DNA from: Xylogone sp. PMI_703
Taxonomy: Eukaryota; Ascomycota; Leotiomycetes
Reading direction: 5' to 3'
DNA length: 64,000 nt
Assembly: GCA_021399445.1 (NCBI GenBank)
Contig: JAJTUQ010000001.1
Location: 620,001-684,000 of the forward strand
Under the pieces are notes generated by a model. It ran no database searches. It had not been told where the DNA came from and saw nothing but the letters and a program-made list of their open reading frames with translations. Each line of letters opens with the position of its first letter. Positions within the stretch are counted from its first letter, which is position 1. Both the position numbers and the translations under genes were made by a program. Positions 1-12,139 of the stretch are shown here, in pieces.

Positions 1-2607
1 TCTGCAACACAGCATTGTCCACAACATTAGTGCTTGGTTACTGATCTACGTAAAGCTCACATCTGTGCTGTGTTCCACCAGCTCGAGCCTAGTCTGTGCT
101 TCTGTTTTGTGTTCTTTTATTAGCCTGGTGAGGTTGTTTCATGCGCAGCGAAAGGTGTTGGTTCTCCCTTTGTTTCAGCCCCTTACTTTCCCGTGGGGAC
201 GGGTCTGAGCAGCAATGGCTCTTTAGCATATTGCCACTGTGCGTGACTTGTGACAGATTATTCACACTTATGAACTCGGCTGATCTGTTGTGTACGAGGT
301 TTTATTGAGTGAACAAGCACGTTACTTTCTCTAGCCATTGATTGAAGGCTTTGAGGAGCTAGTGAGAGTCCCATAAGCACTTCATGACTGCCGTACTAAA
401 TGTGTCAGCTTAAAGCCTTGGTGTATAGTTAGCTGCATAACAGGACACTCATTAAAAGCTGCCAAATAGTTATGCAGTTGAAGCTGTTATTGAAAACATT
501 CGCCCCGGTATATGTTTATCAGAACATGAGATATTACAGAGTAGAAGTAAAGCCAAAAACAGACACATGCTCTATCTTTTGTCACTTCAATATCTATTAT
601 CTAGCAAAACGATTGAGTGGCTAGCCAGCCTGCTGACTGTGACCTGACTCTCGCCTGCTTGCCGGTGCTTCCGAGTAAAAGACCTAAAGATTAGGCCCTA
701 GACAGTATCGGTAGACAGCTAGAGCAATAAGCAGTTTTAGTTTACGGTCTAGTGCGTGCTCACTCGTATCATCTTTGCGGTAGTAGGCCCCCCTGTATCC
801 ATCCTTGTTAGGCTATCTCCACTAGAGACCCAACCACGCGGTACCTGTCAACTTGCGCAGGAACAGGAACTACCTGGTGCATACTAACACTATCCCTTCT
901 AGAGGTTACTATCTGCATAATAGTCAATGGTAAGCTGCACCGATGATCCTCCCAAGGAACATGGCTTGCATACGCATGGCTCAACAGGTAACAAAGGGTA
1001 GGATGGTGGTGTGATCAAGAGGTAGTTGGGCTCTCTCGCGTGACTGCTCAGCATAGAGGCCTTCAAACAAGGAAATAACAGGAAAGGTAAGGAATCTACT
1101 AGTAACGGTACAAAGGTGACCGAGCGTATTGCAGGAGCTCAATCGGAAATAGCTTCCCGTGGAGCTTGCCAATGTACAACTCTCGTCATACGAATTGAAT
1201 GAATAGAATACTCGGTGGTAAAAGATCTGGCAGTCTCCCTAGTTCCAACAGATAAGGCTCGACCATGAGTATCTCGATTCATAGGCAGATGTATAGTGAC
1301 TTTGAGAAAGCAGCCACTTCTGATCCCGTCGGCGGGGTAGTTTATTACATCAACGGCCCCAATCCGGCAGGTTTGATTTGCCCTCCTTCATCTTGTAATG
1401 TGGCCAGCAATGAATCATGCCCAATAGCACTCTAGTTGTCTAAGAAAGGTCGCATAACGAACACCATCCAAGGGCGGCACCATCGCTAGGCGAAGGCAAC
1501 TGGAACAAGCTTCGAAAGCGCAAGGAGGAGCCTAATTGGAGGCTACTGGATGCAACTGAGGTCGCGTTTTCATTCACGAGCCTCGTGCATTGGCTCCTGT
1601 ACAGCTTCCCAGCACAACACCGGGGATGAAAGCTGTACTTCACTTCTCGGCCCGTTCCAGTCAACCCAGCCCTGTCCGCCCGGTGTGGACTTCCTGCTGC
1701 ATACAATCCAGCCCCCTTGCGCTGGCAACAGGGCGGGATCTCAGGATGGATGGTTTCGCAGGGGCTGAAGGCTCGAATCGAGGTCCACTTACGCGGCGAT
1801 GGCGGGGGTGGATCCTTTCAGGCGGATAAGCTGGTTCAGACACTTTTGCAGTTCTGAACAACAGCTGCGACCTTTCTGCCCAATTTTGTTTTGTGGTCAA
1901 TCTCGAAGCGCGGTTGGTAAACAAGATGGCGAAGCCGAGTCCCGATTCCATCACTTCCTTGGGTGGATGCAAGCTTATGGGTGGTCGCTGAGTGGTAGCC
2001 TCCCACTATCGATGCTGACCTGCGCGGCTAGGGAGGTTTGTGTCGTATTCATAGCTGGGACTGTTGCACAAAATCAGTAAGCAGAGGAAAGAGCAGAAGA
2101 AGAGAGACTCGTATTCGCAGAAGATTTATTAACTGCCGCGCAGAACTGAGCACTTCTCCTGACACGGCGAGGGCGAGAAGTGACAAGGACTCTCGATGTA
2201 GCGCAGACGTCATGTCGGTAGCCACGGCAACCTGATGTTAGAGCCTCAGGCATTGATGGAGCAATTAAGGCAGCACAGCCGTGGCGGCCTTATCGGGGTT
2301 AGCGGGAGGAGCCCGTGGCTCGTCTGGCAGCGATAACTGGTGTGCCTTGCCGTAACGATCCTAGCGCTCGGGTGCATTAGCGCATTGGGCGTGGTCAACC
2401 AACCGAGAATTCCCTAGCGCCAAAATTTTGGGTATCTATTGAAGCTTTTCTTCCCCTTTGGATTTCGAATACCCATAAATCATAACTTTCCTGCTATCAA
2501 CAGCATCCTCTTCTTGTCGTCATCGACAATCCACTCCTCTCTCTCCATATCGTCCTTGATATTATTCTTCCCCCTTTCCCTTCTTTTTCGCATCTCACAT
2601 AGACACA
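1..2607. other. Gene-free upstream region of the phosphate carrier
   Basis: No reading frame here exceeds about 100 codons. The overlapping short frames between 1440 and 2235 lie on both strands and share no recognisable family. The last 150 bases before the carrier ATG (about 2480-2600) are strongly pyrimidine-rich, which is typical of the promoter or 5' leader of highly expressed fungal genes. I see no transposon ends, tRNA or rRNA. Confidence 0.5.
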
Positions 2608-3681
2608 ATGGCTGCCGCTCCAAAGGTTCAAGCCGTCCCAACTCTTTCGCAGGCCCCGACCGGTCTCGCTCTTTACTCCAGATTCGCCTTGGCTGGTGCT
2701 GTCTGCTGTGCTGTTACCCACGGTGCTCTTACTCCTGTCGATGTGTAAGTCATTTGCTTGTTTTTCTCGATTATGATGGCGTCTACGGATATTCTCGGTG
2801 TCTTGGGGTTGGTCAAAAGTGGAGTAATAAAAGATAAGATGAAAAATCCAGCTGGCTGACATTTATTGTGCTCTTCTAGTGTCAAGACCAGAATCCAGCT
2901 TGACCCTGTAACCTACAACAAGGGTCTCATTGGCGGTTTCCGACAGGTTGTTGCCAGCGAGGGTGCTGGTGCTCTTTTGACTGGTTTCGGTCCAACTGCC
3001 GCTGGTTATTTCCTCCAAGGTGCCTTCAAATTCGGAGGTTATGAGTTCTTCAAGCAACAATCCATCAACCTCCTTGGTTTCGAGGCTGCTCGTGAGAACC
3101 GAACGGCTGTCTACCTCGCCTCCTCCGCCATTGCCGAATTCTTCGCCGATGTCGCCCTTTGCCCTCTTGAGGCCACCCGTATCCGTCTCGTCTCTGAGCC
3201 AACCTATGCTAGCGGTCTCGTTGGTGGTTTCTCTAAGATGTTGAAGACTGAGGGTGTTGGTGCTTTCTACGCTGGTTTCGGTCCTATCCTGTTCAAGCAG
3301 GTTCCATACACCATGGCCAAGTTCGTCGTCTACGAGAAGGTTGCTGAGGCCATCTACAAGCGTGTTGACAAGTCCACCGCCTCTCCCGGCATGCAGACCA
3401 CCATCAACTTGGGCTCTGGTCTCGTTGCTGGTTTGGCTGCTGCTTTCGTCTCTCAACCCGCCGATACCATGCTTTCCAAGATCAACAAGACCAAGGGTCT
3501 TCCAGGTGAGGGCACTGTCACTCGTCTCGTCAAGATTGGCAAGGAACTTGGTCTCCGTGGCTCATACGCTGGTTTCGGTGCTCGTGCTACCATGGTTGCT
3601 GCCATTACTGCTGGTCAATTCAGTATCTACGGTGATATCAAGAGAGTTTTGGGAGCTACTAATTCCGTTGACTTGGCTTAA
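2608..3681 (+). CDS. MIR1: Mitochondrial phosphate carrier (Mir1/PiC type)
   Basis: The protein is a mitochondrial carrier family (SLC25) member that imports inorganic phosphate with H+ across the inner membrane to feed ATP synthase. There are two exons, 2608-2744 and 2880-3681; the 135-nt intron joins GTC-GAT-GT|T in phase and gives 312 residues. The usual three repeats of about 100 residues are visible. Their signatures are PVDVVKTR near residue 44, PLEATRIR in the second repeat and PADTMLSKIN in the third. A stretch rich in Gly/Phe (GAFKFGGYEFFK) is characteristic of the phosphate subfamily. The start ATG at 2608 follows a pyrimidine-rich leader, and the length matches the family. The gene converges on the ABC transporter at its 3' side. 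Confidence 0.95.
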
Positions 3682-5401
3682 GCTTGTGGCTCTCCTTACG
3701 GCGGTTATGATAGGGCAAAAAAAATTAATGGGGGAAATCATTCAAGACGATTCTGTTACTGGTCTCATTTCTGGGTTTTCTCACATCATGCGTGCATATT
3801 AGGGCGGGTGTCTTTCCGCCTTCGTGGGCTGCTAGAATACACTTAGACCTTAGAGTTTAGACGTCCTTTTCTGGTAGACAAGGACTTGCTTTAGCGCGTG
3901 TGTACAATAGGTTCCTTTTGTTTTTTTACGTTAAAGAAATAGACAGGCGAAATATCTCTGTTCGACATAAATACTGTTCTGAAGATCTGAATTGGAAATC
4001 TTTTCTCATGTGACTAGTCTCTCACATCTAAGATTTATGCTTAATGTCATCATAATGCTATGCTATGCTATTGGACACGTATGTTGATATGCATGTTCAT
4101 AAAGGCCAGGAATAAACATAACGACTTATTCACTACCACTACCACCACCACCACACTATGAGACTCAATTTCAATGATAAACAGTGCTCTTTTCCAGAAC
4201 CCCTCATTCGTGGTATGCCCGGAAGATAAAAACACAAAACACTTTTCCAACACCAGAACGGGCCCATTTCCTGCTCAATCACACCGGCTAAATTGGGCGG
4301 ATGCCAACCACTGTACGGGTACACCCTACGCAGATTAGTAGGACACTCACGTTTCATTGAAATGAATCGCCATGCACAGGTGAAAAAAGTCTACACAGTA
4401 CTTGGCACGTAGTGACTTCTTGAAATTGTGAATAAGACAGGAAAAGACCGATGGTTAAAAATAGCAAAGCAAAAAAACTCTTACAAGCTCTTTCCTTGTA
4501 AATTGCTGTCCCGCAAGACAACTCGCACGCAATTATTGCAATCGGTGAAGCGGGAAAAATAAATAGCGCATACAGAGAAAGGTTGATCGTCGGTGGGCTC
4601 GGTACACGTACCCGGAAAGCAACGACATGCCGATAGGCTTAAAGTGAACAAGTTGTTAAGTGCGGTAGCCAGTTACTGGAGATACAATAGAGCATGGGTG
4701 CGGGCGGGCGGTCCGGTACTGTGGAGTATGTCCTCTCTTCTCTGTGGTGGGTTATTTTAAGGGAAAAAAACTTTCTGGACTATATTCACCGTAATGTACC
4801 CTATACGATACGGTACAGTACTACGCCTTTCGGGGTGTTGCCGACTGGCTTGGTTGCCGTATCTTACTGTACTGTACTGTGTGGTTGCACTGCTATGGAA
4901 CGTTGACTTTGCGTGGCTTTGATCCACTTCAGGGCCCTGTTCTGTGTACAGAGGGTAAGCGGTGGTTACATTACCCTTCAGGACCATTTGTCTTTTCCGA
5001 CCTGTGCGATTGGTGGGTCTTGAGGGTCGAGTATAGTGGCTCCTGGAAATATTGGTGTCATTGAGGCTTTAACTTCTGAATTATGACATGATATGGATGT
5101 ATGTGGAATTGAAATATGGTCACTGGACTGAGAAGACGGCGAGATCGTTGCTTTACTCTAAGGCCAATTTTATTGCGACTATGCGTAACTCTTAAGTACC
5201 AAAATCTTGCATCTGTGTCTCATAATAAAAACAAACTCAATTGCCTGCGCCAAATCCGTTCGAAAAGGAAATTTCCATTCCGAAAATCTAAAAAGCAAAC
5301 CTATCTATGTATAATAGCTCTATAGCTGTATATGAATTACAAACATGTATACTTTCTAAAAGACCTCGATTTTGATAAACGAATAGTAATAGAATAGGTG
5401 C
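3682..5401. other. Convergent intergenic region
   Basis: This is the 1.7 kb between the stop of the phosphate carrier (+) and the stop of the ABC transporter (-), so it holds both 3' ends. It contains a short ACC/ACT microsatellite near 4131-4156 and an interrupted run of GTACAGTAC-like words at about 4808-4880. No frame resembles a gene. Confidence 0.5.
4131..4156. repeat. ACC-type microsatellite
   Basis: A tandem run of CACTAC/CACCAC triplets lies in noncoding DNA between two converging genes. It is a simple repeat with no further feature. Confidence 0.7.
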
Positions 5402-8400
5402 TTATTCTTTCTTTTCACTGGCCTGCACGGCAGGCTGTTCTGGAGATTGAGCATTGTCGCCAGCTGCTGTTTCCTGCATCTTCTTCGTCTTGGGCACGCG
5501 GACAAGCCAGTAGAAGAAAAGGGCTGCGAAGACGTTGAAGACGATATATACCCACATGAGACCGAAGTTCCTCCATGCATCATGGAAATCTGAAGACACG
5601 CTGGCTAGGAATGCATTGGTATCACTGAGGGTGCAGAAGCTGCAACCGGTCGTAGCATCTGGGTTTTGCAGGTAGCCACCGGCGGCTCCAATGTAGGTTG
5701 ACATGTATTCGGCACAAGTCCCATTGACAGGATCAAAATGGACGTATTCGTTTGAGGCACAGATAACGTTGGTGTTCGCTACGGCTGTGGACAACATGGC
5801 GCTAATAAGGTAAGTGAATGGCGATACACGATACATGAAGATCCAGAAGCCCGGAAGGGTATCTGGGCTTGCAAGGACACTTTAACGCACAGTTAGTATG
5901 AAGTTCTCTTAGGCAAAGGTGTTTTAACTTACCCGCAAAAGACCAGTGTCAGGGTGAACAGCATATTGGCGATGTTACCACCAGTTTCAGCAGTCTCGAT
6001 TCCAGCAATGCACATGTGTGTAAAAGTACTGGTAAAGAGTAGGAATGACCAGACCAGCAAGAACATTAGACCACCGCGCTCAGTTACAGCATCAGTGGGC
6101 TCAGCATTGCGGTATAAGCCAATTGGATAGTAATAGCACAAGAAGATGAGCACGGCCATAAGGGTGTTCCACGGAAGCTCAGCGATGATGTTAGAGAGCA
6201 TGAATGCCTTCCATGAATATGCTTTCGATGGGCGCTCACGGACTTCATAGAGTGCTCGCTGGGTTACAAAGTGTGGCATGATTTGTTGGACCAATGAACC
6301 AAAGATTGTCATGAGCATGAAGATGGAGAACATTTGGTTTTGAAGACCTTGTTGACTATTGTGCGCCTTGAAGAATGAGAAGCCAATGAAAAGCGCCTAT
6401 GAATCACGTTAGCAATTTATTCGCAGTGTCTGTTTGAGGTCTATTCCCTTACCGCAGCTACGCAAAGAAGAGCCTTGGAGTAGATATAAGAAGGAGTGCG
6501 CCAGTATTGCTCGAAAACACGTTTGGAGACTTCGTATAGCTGTTGTGGAAACGGTGCAGCAAATTCTCGGTAGCTAGCTTTGTCCATCCTTCGTTGGGCG
6601 GTCTCCGTGCGTTGAAGAGCATGTGGTCTCTCTTCCTTCAATCTTGCCAATTCGTTGTGAACTTCAGCCATCTCAGGACTATTACGCCAGACTTGGTGCC
6701 AATCGATGTCAGTGTGAGATCCCGGGGCAGCACCAATAACCTCGAGCATCCATTCAGCTGGATTAGCCTCAGTAGGGCAAGAATGTGCTCCGTTGCGTTC
6801 AAAATACTGTGTTAATACTTGAGAGTTCTCACCAATTTCACCGAAGTACACAGTTCTTCCGCCCTTTGCGAGGAAGAGTAACCGATCGAAACGTTGGAAG
6901 AGCATGGCAGATGGCTGGTGAATAGTACAAAGGATGGCTTGGCCATTCTTCGTCAGCTTCTCCAAAAGATCAAGAATTGCCCAAGATGTTTGACTGTCAA
7001 GACCGGAAGTTGGTTCGTCAAGGAAGAGTAAGAGCTCAGGCTTCGCTGCCAGCTCAACGCCGATGGTCAAACGTTTTCGCTGCTCCACGTTAAGACCTTC
7101 GCCGGGAACGCCGACAACAGCATCTGCGTATTCAGCCATATCCAGAAGCTTGATAACTTCGTCCACGTATGCAAGTTTTTCCGCACGAGGGATATGTGCT
7201 GGCTGACGAAGAAGAGCACTGAAGTTAAGGGCTTCCCTAACCGTGGATGTCGAAAGATGTAAGTCTTGCTGTTGCACATATCCTGTTTTGCGCTGGAATG
7301 AATCATCACGCGGTCTGCCATCTACTAGCATTTGGCCAGTGATAACACCCATAGTGGTACGAGTAGCGAGGCAGTCTAACAGAGTCGTCTTTCCAGCACC
7401 AGAAACGCCCTATTACAGCACAATCAATATCACATGTATCACTAAGTCCGTTCACATTTGACATACCATAAGCGCAGTCAGAGTACCTGGTTTAACCCAG
7501 CCATCAACATGATCGAGAATTCGTCTAGGCTCTCCCTTGATCTTGATATCATAGCACACATCTTTCCAGTGGAATATCGCTGTCTGGCGTTCGATCATTG
7601 CGGTATGATCTCCAGTATTGGCAGCGCCAGCTTGACGACCGGAACCGGACTCTTCATCAGTAGATTCCTTAGCCAAAGCCTTATGTCCACGTTGGAACAC
7701 CAGGACTTCACCCTTAGACTTCTTTGCCGTGATGTATTCGGTAGCGACGAGGTAAACGGTCATCAGGAAAAGCATAAAACCAATAAGAATGCCGAAGTTC
7801 CTGGAATGAGATCAGCGATGTAGAAAAAGAAAATAACAAGGAAGCTACCAACCTCCATTTATGAGCATGGTAATACTGGAATGAAGAGTTGATGTAATCA
7901 TCACCATTGACTATGTTCGAACCAGGCCGAGATCCAACTGCGGAGCAGACATGGTTGATGTTGGTGACACCTTCGTAACCAGGTCCACTAGGCACAAAAA
8001 CCGAGCATGAGAAATTGCGATTATGGAACTCATTAATCATTAGTGATTCGAATCCATAGGCGACTGGATCGAGGTAGTTGATCCAACGAGACCATCCAAG
8101 CATATACCTGGTGGGAATTGTAAAGCCGGTGTAGATAACTATTGCCAAAATCAAAACTGCAGCCGGTGCCATGGCCTGAGACAGAGTTCTTGATACAGAG
8201 GCAATCGTTCGGAACATCATAGACATGGTTAACGTCAGCGTGAAGGAGATCAATATGAAGAAGAAGAAATTGCCAGGTTCTCTTCGCAGATTAGTCATGA
8301 AATACACCGTTATGTTGCTCGTGAAACAATTTAGAATCTTGTAAGGTAGATCTGTCAACATTGATGCGATGGCCTCACAAGATGGATGATACAGCGCATA

Positions 8401-10430
8401 TCGAGAGTGCTTCTCAACGATAGGGCGTTGGGCGTAAAGTGTAAGAATCTACCACCATAGTGAGTAACTGAAAGTTGAATCCTCTATTCTGACAAGACTC
8501 ACCTCGAGGGCACTGCCAAAAGCGTTAATAAGAATTGCGAAGAAGAGAAGAGCACCACGTTGGTAGAAACTATTGGTATCATTCTTCAAATTGTAGAACA
8601 CACTGCTTATAATTAAGATAACTATGAAGTTGCCGAATAGTTGCGTAAGAGTCAGAGATGGATCTGCCTTGAGCCGGAGAAAACCGCGCCAAAGACATAG
8701 CTTGCACTGCTGCGCATAAGAGAGAGTGTATGGTGACTGCACACGCCTACATAAAGTGTTAGTTGGTATATCCATAAGCATATATTATGTAGTGTGCATA
8801 CTGTCTCTTTGCCTGCTGTGCTCGGCGCGATGCCTTGAACTGTTCGAAGTGCTCGCCGCCAATCGGATATTTCTGATTGTAGTTCTCAATATCGATGAGG
8901 AGCTGCTTGCGATCAGGGCTGTTCTTCCACCTCTCGGCAAATTCATCAGGTGTTCTAGGGACTCTATCTTCAAAACCTGGTTTTGCAATACGTTCCTGTG
9001 GACTGGTCATAGATGTCAAGAAATCGGCTGTAGTTTGTCTATCGGGGCAGTGAAAGCCCATATCCGTGAAGTATTTCCTAGCATCAGTGGTTCGTCCGAA
9101 ATAGATTTGTCGACCTTCGTAAAGAACAAGGACCTTATCAAAAATATCGTAAGCCGATTGAGGGGCCTGGTAAATAGCGACACAAGCGGTTGCGCCCATG
9201 ATGTCCGTCGATGTGCGGAGAGTCTTACAGAACTCGATAGCATTGGCACTGTCAAGTCCACGAGTACTGTTATCCCAACACTGCAGAGGTGCTTGGCTCA
9301 AAGCGGCTTCGGCAATACTGACACGCTTTCGCTCTCCACCACTGACTCCGCGAACATAGTCATTTCCCACCCTAGTATTGATGGTGTGGCTAATACCAAG
9401 AGTCGCCATCATAACATCTCGCATGTGCCGTGTATACTCATCACGACTTACACCACCTGGTATGTGGCGCGGTGCTCGTGCCTGTGCTGCAAATAGGAGA
9501 GTGTCGCCGACGGTCATCATGGGAAAATGCACATCAACTTCGGCTGTGTAAATGGCTTCGCCGCGAAAATCATTTGTCATGTGTTCAGCACTGATACCTA
9601 GAAAAGTATTCTCATTAATACAAGGTATCGGCCACAAAAGTTGCTCATCTCTCACCTTGATAATTCAGGGATGATGCGGGGTCAATATAGAATCCATGTG
9701 TTTCCCCTGAAATGGTCTTGAGGAAGGTGGAACAACCAGATCCAGGTGGCCCAAGGACCACCAGCATCTCTCCACTCTCTACAAGACCATCCAAGTTCTG
9801 GAGAATATCAATCTTACGTTGACCGACACCCATAATCTTCCTGGCTAAGCCCACTGTTTCAAAGAAGACATTGCCGACGCTCTTTTGAAAGTCAGTCGCG
9901 GTACCAAATCCATGGACATTAAGATTGCTGAAGGCAATTCCCGCAGTTCTATTCGGATGTGCTTCAGAATCCCGGGATTGAAGGTGAAGCAGAGCTTTAG
10001 ACCAGGCTCTGGCGTTGAAGTTCGGGCCATTTGGATCTAGAATAGAATCTTTCTCTGCATGGAATGGATTCTGATCAGCAACAGCAGAGTAAGTAGAGTG
10101 CCTTGTTAGCCGTCGTGCTAATTGGGCAACTTCCTCATCTCGACGATCTTCTGAGTTCAAGGATGGAGCTTTAGAATTCTCTATTATCTTTTCGACGACA
10201 CTACAAAGAATTTAGCATTTCTATCCTCACTGATGGCTCCTGGTCGTGATGGAGGATAAGAGTTCTAACCTTCCAGGGCCTACGGTTGATGAAGCCCCTG
10301 AAAACCCATCAGGATCTGATCCAGATCTGTTTCTTTCTATATATTGATTGGCAGCGCCTCCTGGCGGGGGCACGCCTGTTTGGGACATCTCGCGGTCGTT
10401 GTTGAACCCAATGTTGCCCACGAAGGACAT
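5402..10430 (-). CDS. PDR-type (ABC-G) full-size ABC transporter
   Basis: This is a pleiotropic drug resistance pump, expected in the plasma membrane, with the reverse order NBD1-TMD1-NBD2-TMD2. Nine exons join in phase: 10430-10270, 10200-9656, 9597-8802, 8746-8503, 8448-7853, 7800-7467, 7409-6453, 6396-5933 and 5879-5402. They encode 1,524 residues, a normal PDR length, with introns of 52-69 nt. NBD1 has the degenerate Walker [10 protein letters not shown] (near residue 204, Cys for Lys), the signature [10 protein letters not shown] and [12 protein letters not shown]2 has a canonical Walker [10 protein letters not shown] (near 893), and the altered signature [12 protein letters not shown]. 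This asymmetry is normal for the family. The first true ATG is 10430; the frame extends upstream only through a TTG. The gene is divergent from the Zn2Cys6 regulator at 12140. The substrate cannot be read from sequence; azoles and plant defence compounds are usual in this clade. Confidence 0.95.
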
Positions 10431-12139
10431 TCTTTTTAGCAGACCCAAAAGGGGCTTGCGGTAGTAAGGAAAAGATAGAAACTAAAGAAGTCTATAGTTC
10501 CATGCAATTACGAGGAATAAAGGAGAGCAGAGGGATTAGAGCTAATAAATGAAAGGGAAAGATAAAGAACGGAACGAGGTAGCGAGTAAAGTAGATAAAG
10601 TAAACCTACGCATCTGTTTTTAAAGGATATATAAAACACCAACATTCGGTAGTGGGTTGGTATAGGCCTCCGATGAGGAGGTCGCCCAGCAGATTGGCTC
10701 GAAACATCGGAGGTTGTGGATGGTCAAGCATATCGGGGGTTAGGGGCCCGCGACAGGCTAGCAATGGATAAGAGTTATCCTCCCTCCCCATCCTTTTGGA
10801 CTACGCAATTGCCTCTTGATCTCCATTATTTTGTAAGACTTCCGCCGTCAACGGTCGTTCAGCCTGAGGATTCGGAGGTTGATGGGTATCCGCAACCACC
10901 GACATCTACCGAGCTATGCCACAAAGGGAATTTTTGCAGACGCAAGGCACAGAAGCACGTGCTCTGACACCTTCTTGTATCGCCGCAACGGACGCAGGCA
11001 CCATCAGCCATGACGGAATTATTAAGCTGGCTGTGTGATGCAGTTGTCGTGGCGAGATAGGGCAATGGTGGGAGATCTGCCAGCTTAAATCCGTGGTGGC
11101 CGTCAGAGCTGCAGAAGCGCGAAAGAGTTGTTTGTATGGAAAAGAAGGCTGTACCCAAAATAAAGTACAAGCAGGCTGGTTGGTACAGTACCACAGCAAA
11201 GACCACATTGCCCGAAGAGACCGGCCAACAACAGCAAACAACATCCGGGCTCCAATTGGATCCAATTTCGAGCTGAAACCAAAACGCCCGGAACCCTATT
11301 GAAGAAACAAAGGCGAAGTCTCCCTGCTATGACCCGGACGAAGCACTCAAAATGTGGACAAAGCGATAAGGTCATTCCACATCCGGGAGTGCCATCTTAT
11401 TAGACAAGAAGAAGACATGGCCTTAACATAGCCACAGCCGCAGGAAGGCTGAAGGAAAAAGTCCGATCTGGGCCCCTTGGAATGAGCACGGTGCTCCGTC
11501 GTTACAGGCAAGTAATATCGGTATTGCCCTAAACCTCCACATCCTGAGGAAAGACCGATTTACATGCTTATGTTTCGACAGTCATTGGATACGGTATCCG
11601 TACGCGTTACCGTATCGTGGCCGTATCGCTCGTAACCGCATTCGCGTCTCGTCCCCAATCGGGCTGCACAGTCTCGCAATATCAGAAGGCCCCGGAAGAC
11701 GTCAGAAGGGCAAAGAGGAGAGAAGAAGAGAAGGCGGAGATCGAGGTAGGAAGGGTCATACAGCAGGAAGCACTCCCTTGTGCCTGAGGGACTCCGGGCC
11801 CGTCGGAAATTCCGTGTCGTCTGGACCAATCAGGCTGCTCAGCCCTGGAGAACCGAGGGCCGACAGCCAATCGGGTGCTGCAGAGAAGGGGAAAGCCACA
11901 GCCTCGAGGCGACGTCACAGCGGCCTGATTGATATACAGACACCCGGTAACTTAACTTACACAACTCACAAAGCTGCTTACTACTCCTGTCCACCGATAA
12001 TTTTCTGGATTATCTGATAGCGGATGCCTGATATCAAACGCTTCTCTCGTCTCACCAGACCTTCATTGGACCTTATACTCCATTCCAGGTCATCTCTCCC
12101 TCTACTCCCCTTTAATAGGAGGGCGTTCTTCTGAAAAAT
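10431..12139. other. Divergent promoter region, ABC transporter / Zn2Cys6 regulator
   Basis: This 1.7 kb region separates two divergent start codons and has no credible gene. A TATATA-like element for the minus strand lies near 10627-10637, about 200 bases upstream of the transporter ATG. A palindrome AGCACGTGCT is at 10954-10963. CCAAT boxes occur at 11654-11658, 11826-11830 and 11867-11871, and a CGG-N5-CCG inverted repeat at 11804-11814. Confidence 0.5.
11804..11814. promoter_or_regulatory. CGG-N5-CCG inverted repeat, candidate Zn2Cys6 site
   Basis: The sequence CGGAAATTCCG is a perfect 11-base palindrome formed of two CGG half-sites in inverted orientation with a 5-base spacer. Zn2Cys6 dimers commonly bind inverted CGG triplets. 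The site lies 326 bases upstream of a Zn2Cys6 regulator start and in the same intergenic space as the divergent ABC transporter. Binding is an inference. Confidence 0.35.

Noticed and set aside
1440..2235. Cluster of overlapping 60-100 codon frames on both strands
   Set aside because: The frames overlap each other antisense, lack recognisable motifs, and do not splice into a longer product.
10431..10448. Six-residue N-terminal extension of the ABC transporter
   Set aside because: It would need a TTG start; the first ATG in frame is 10430.
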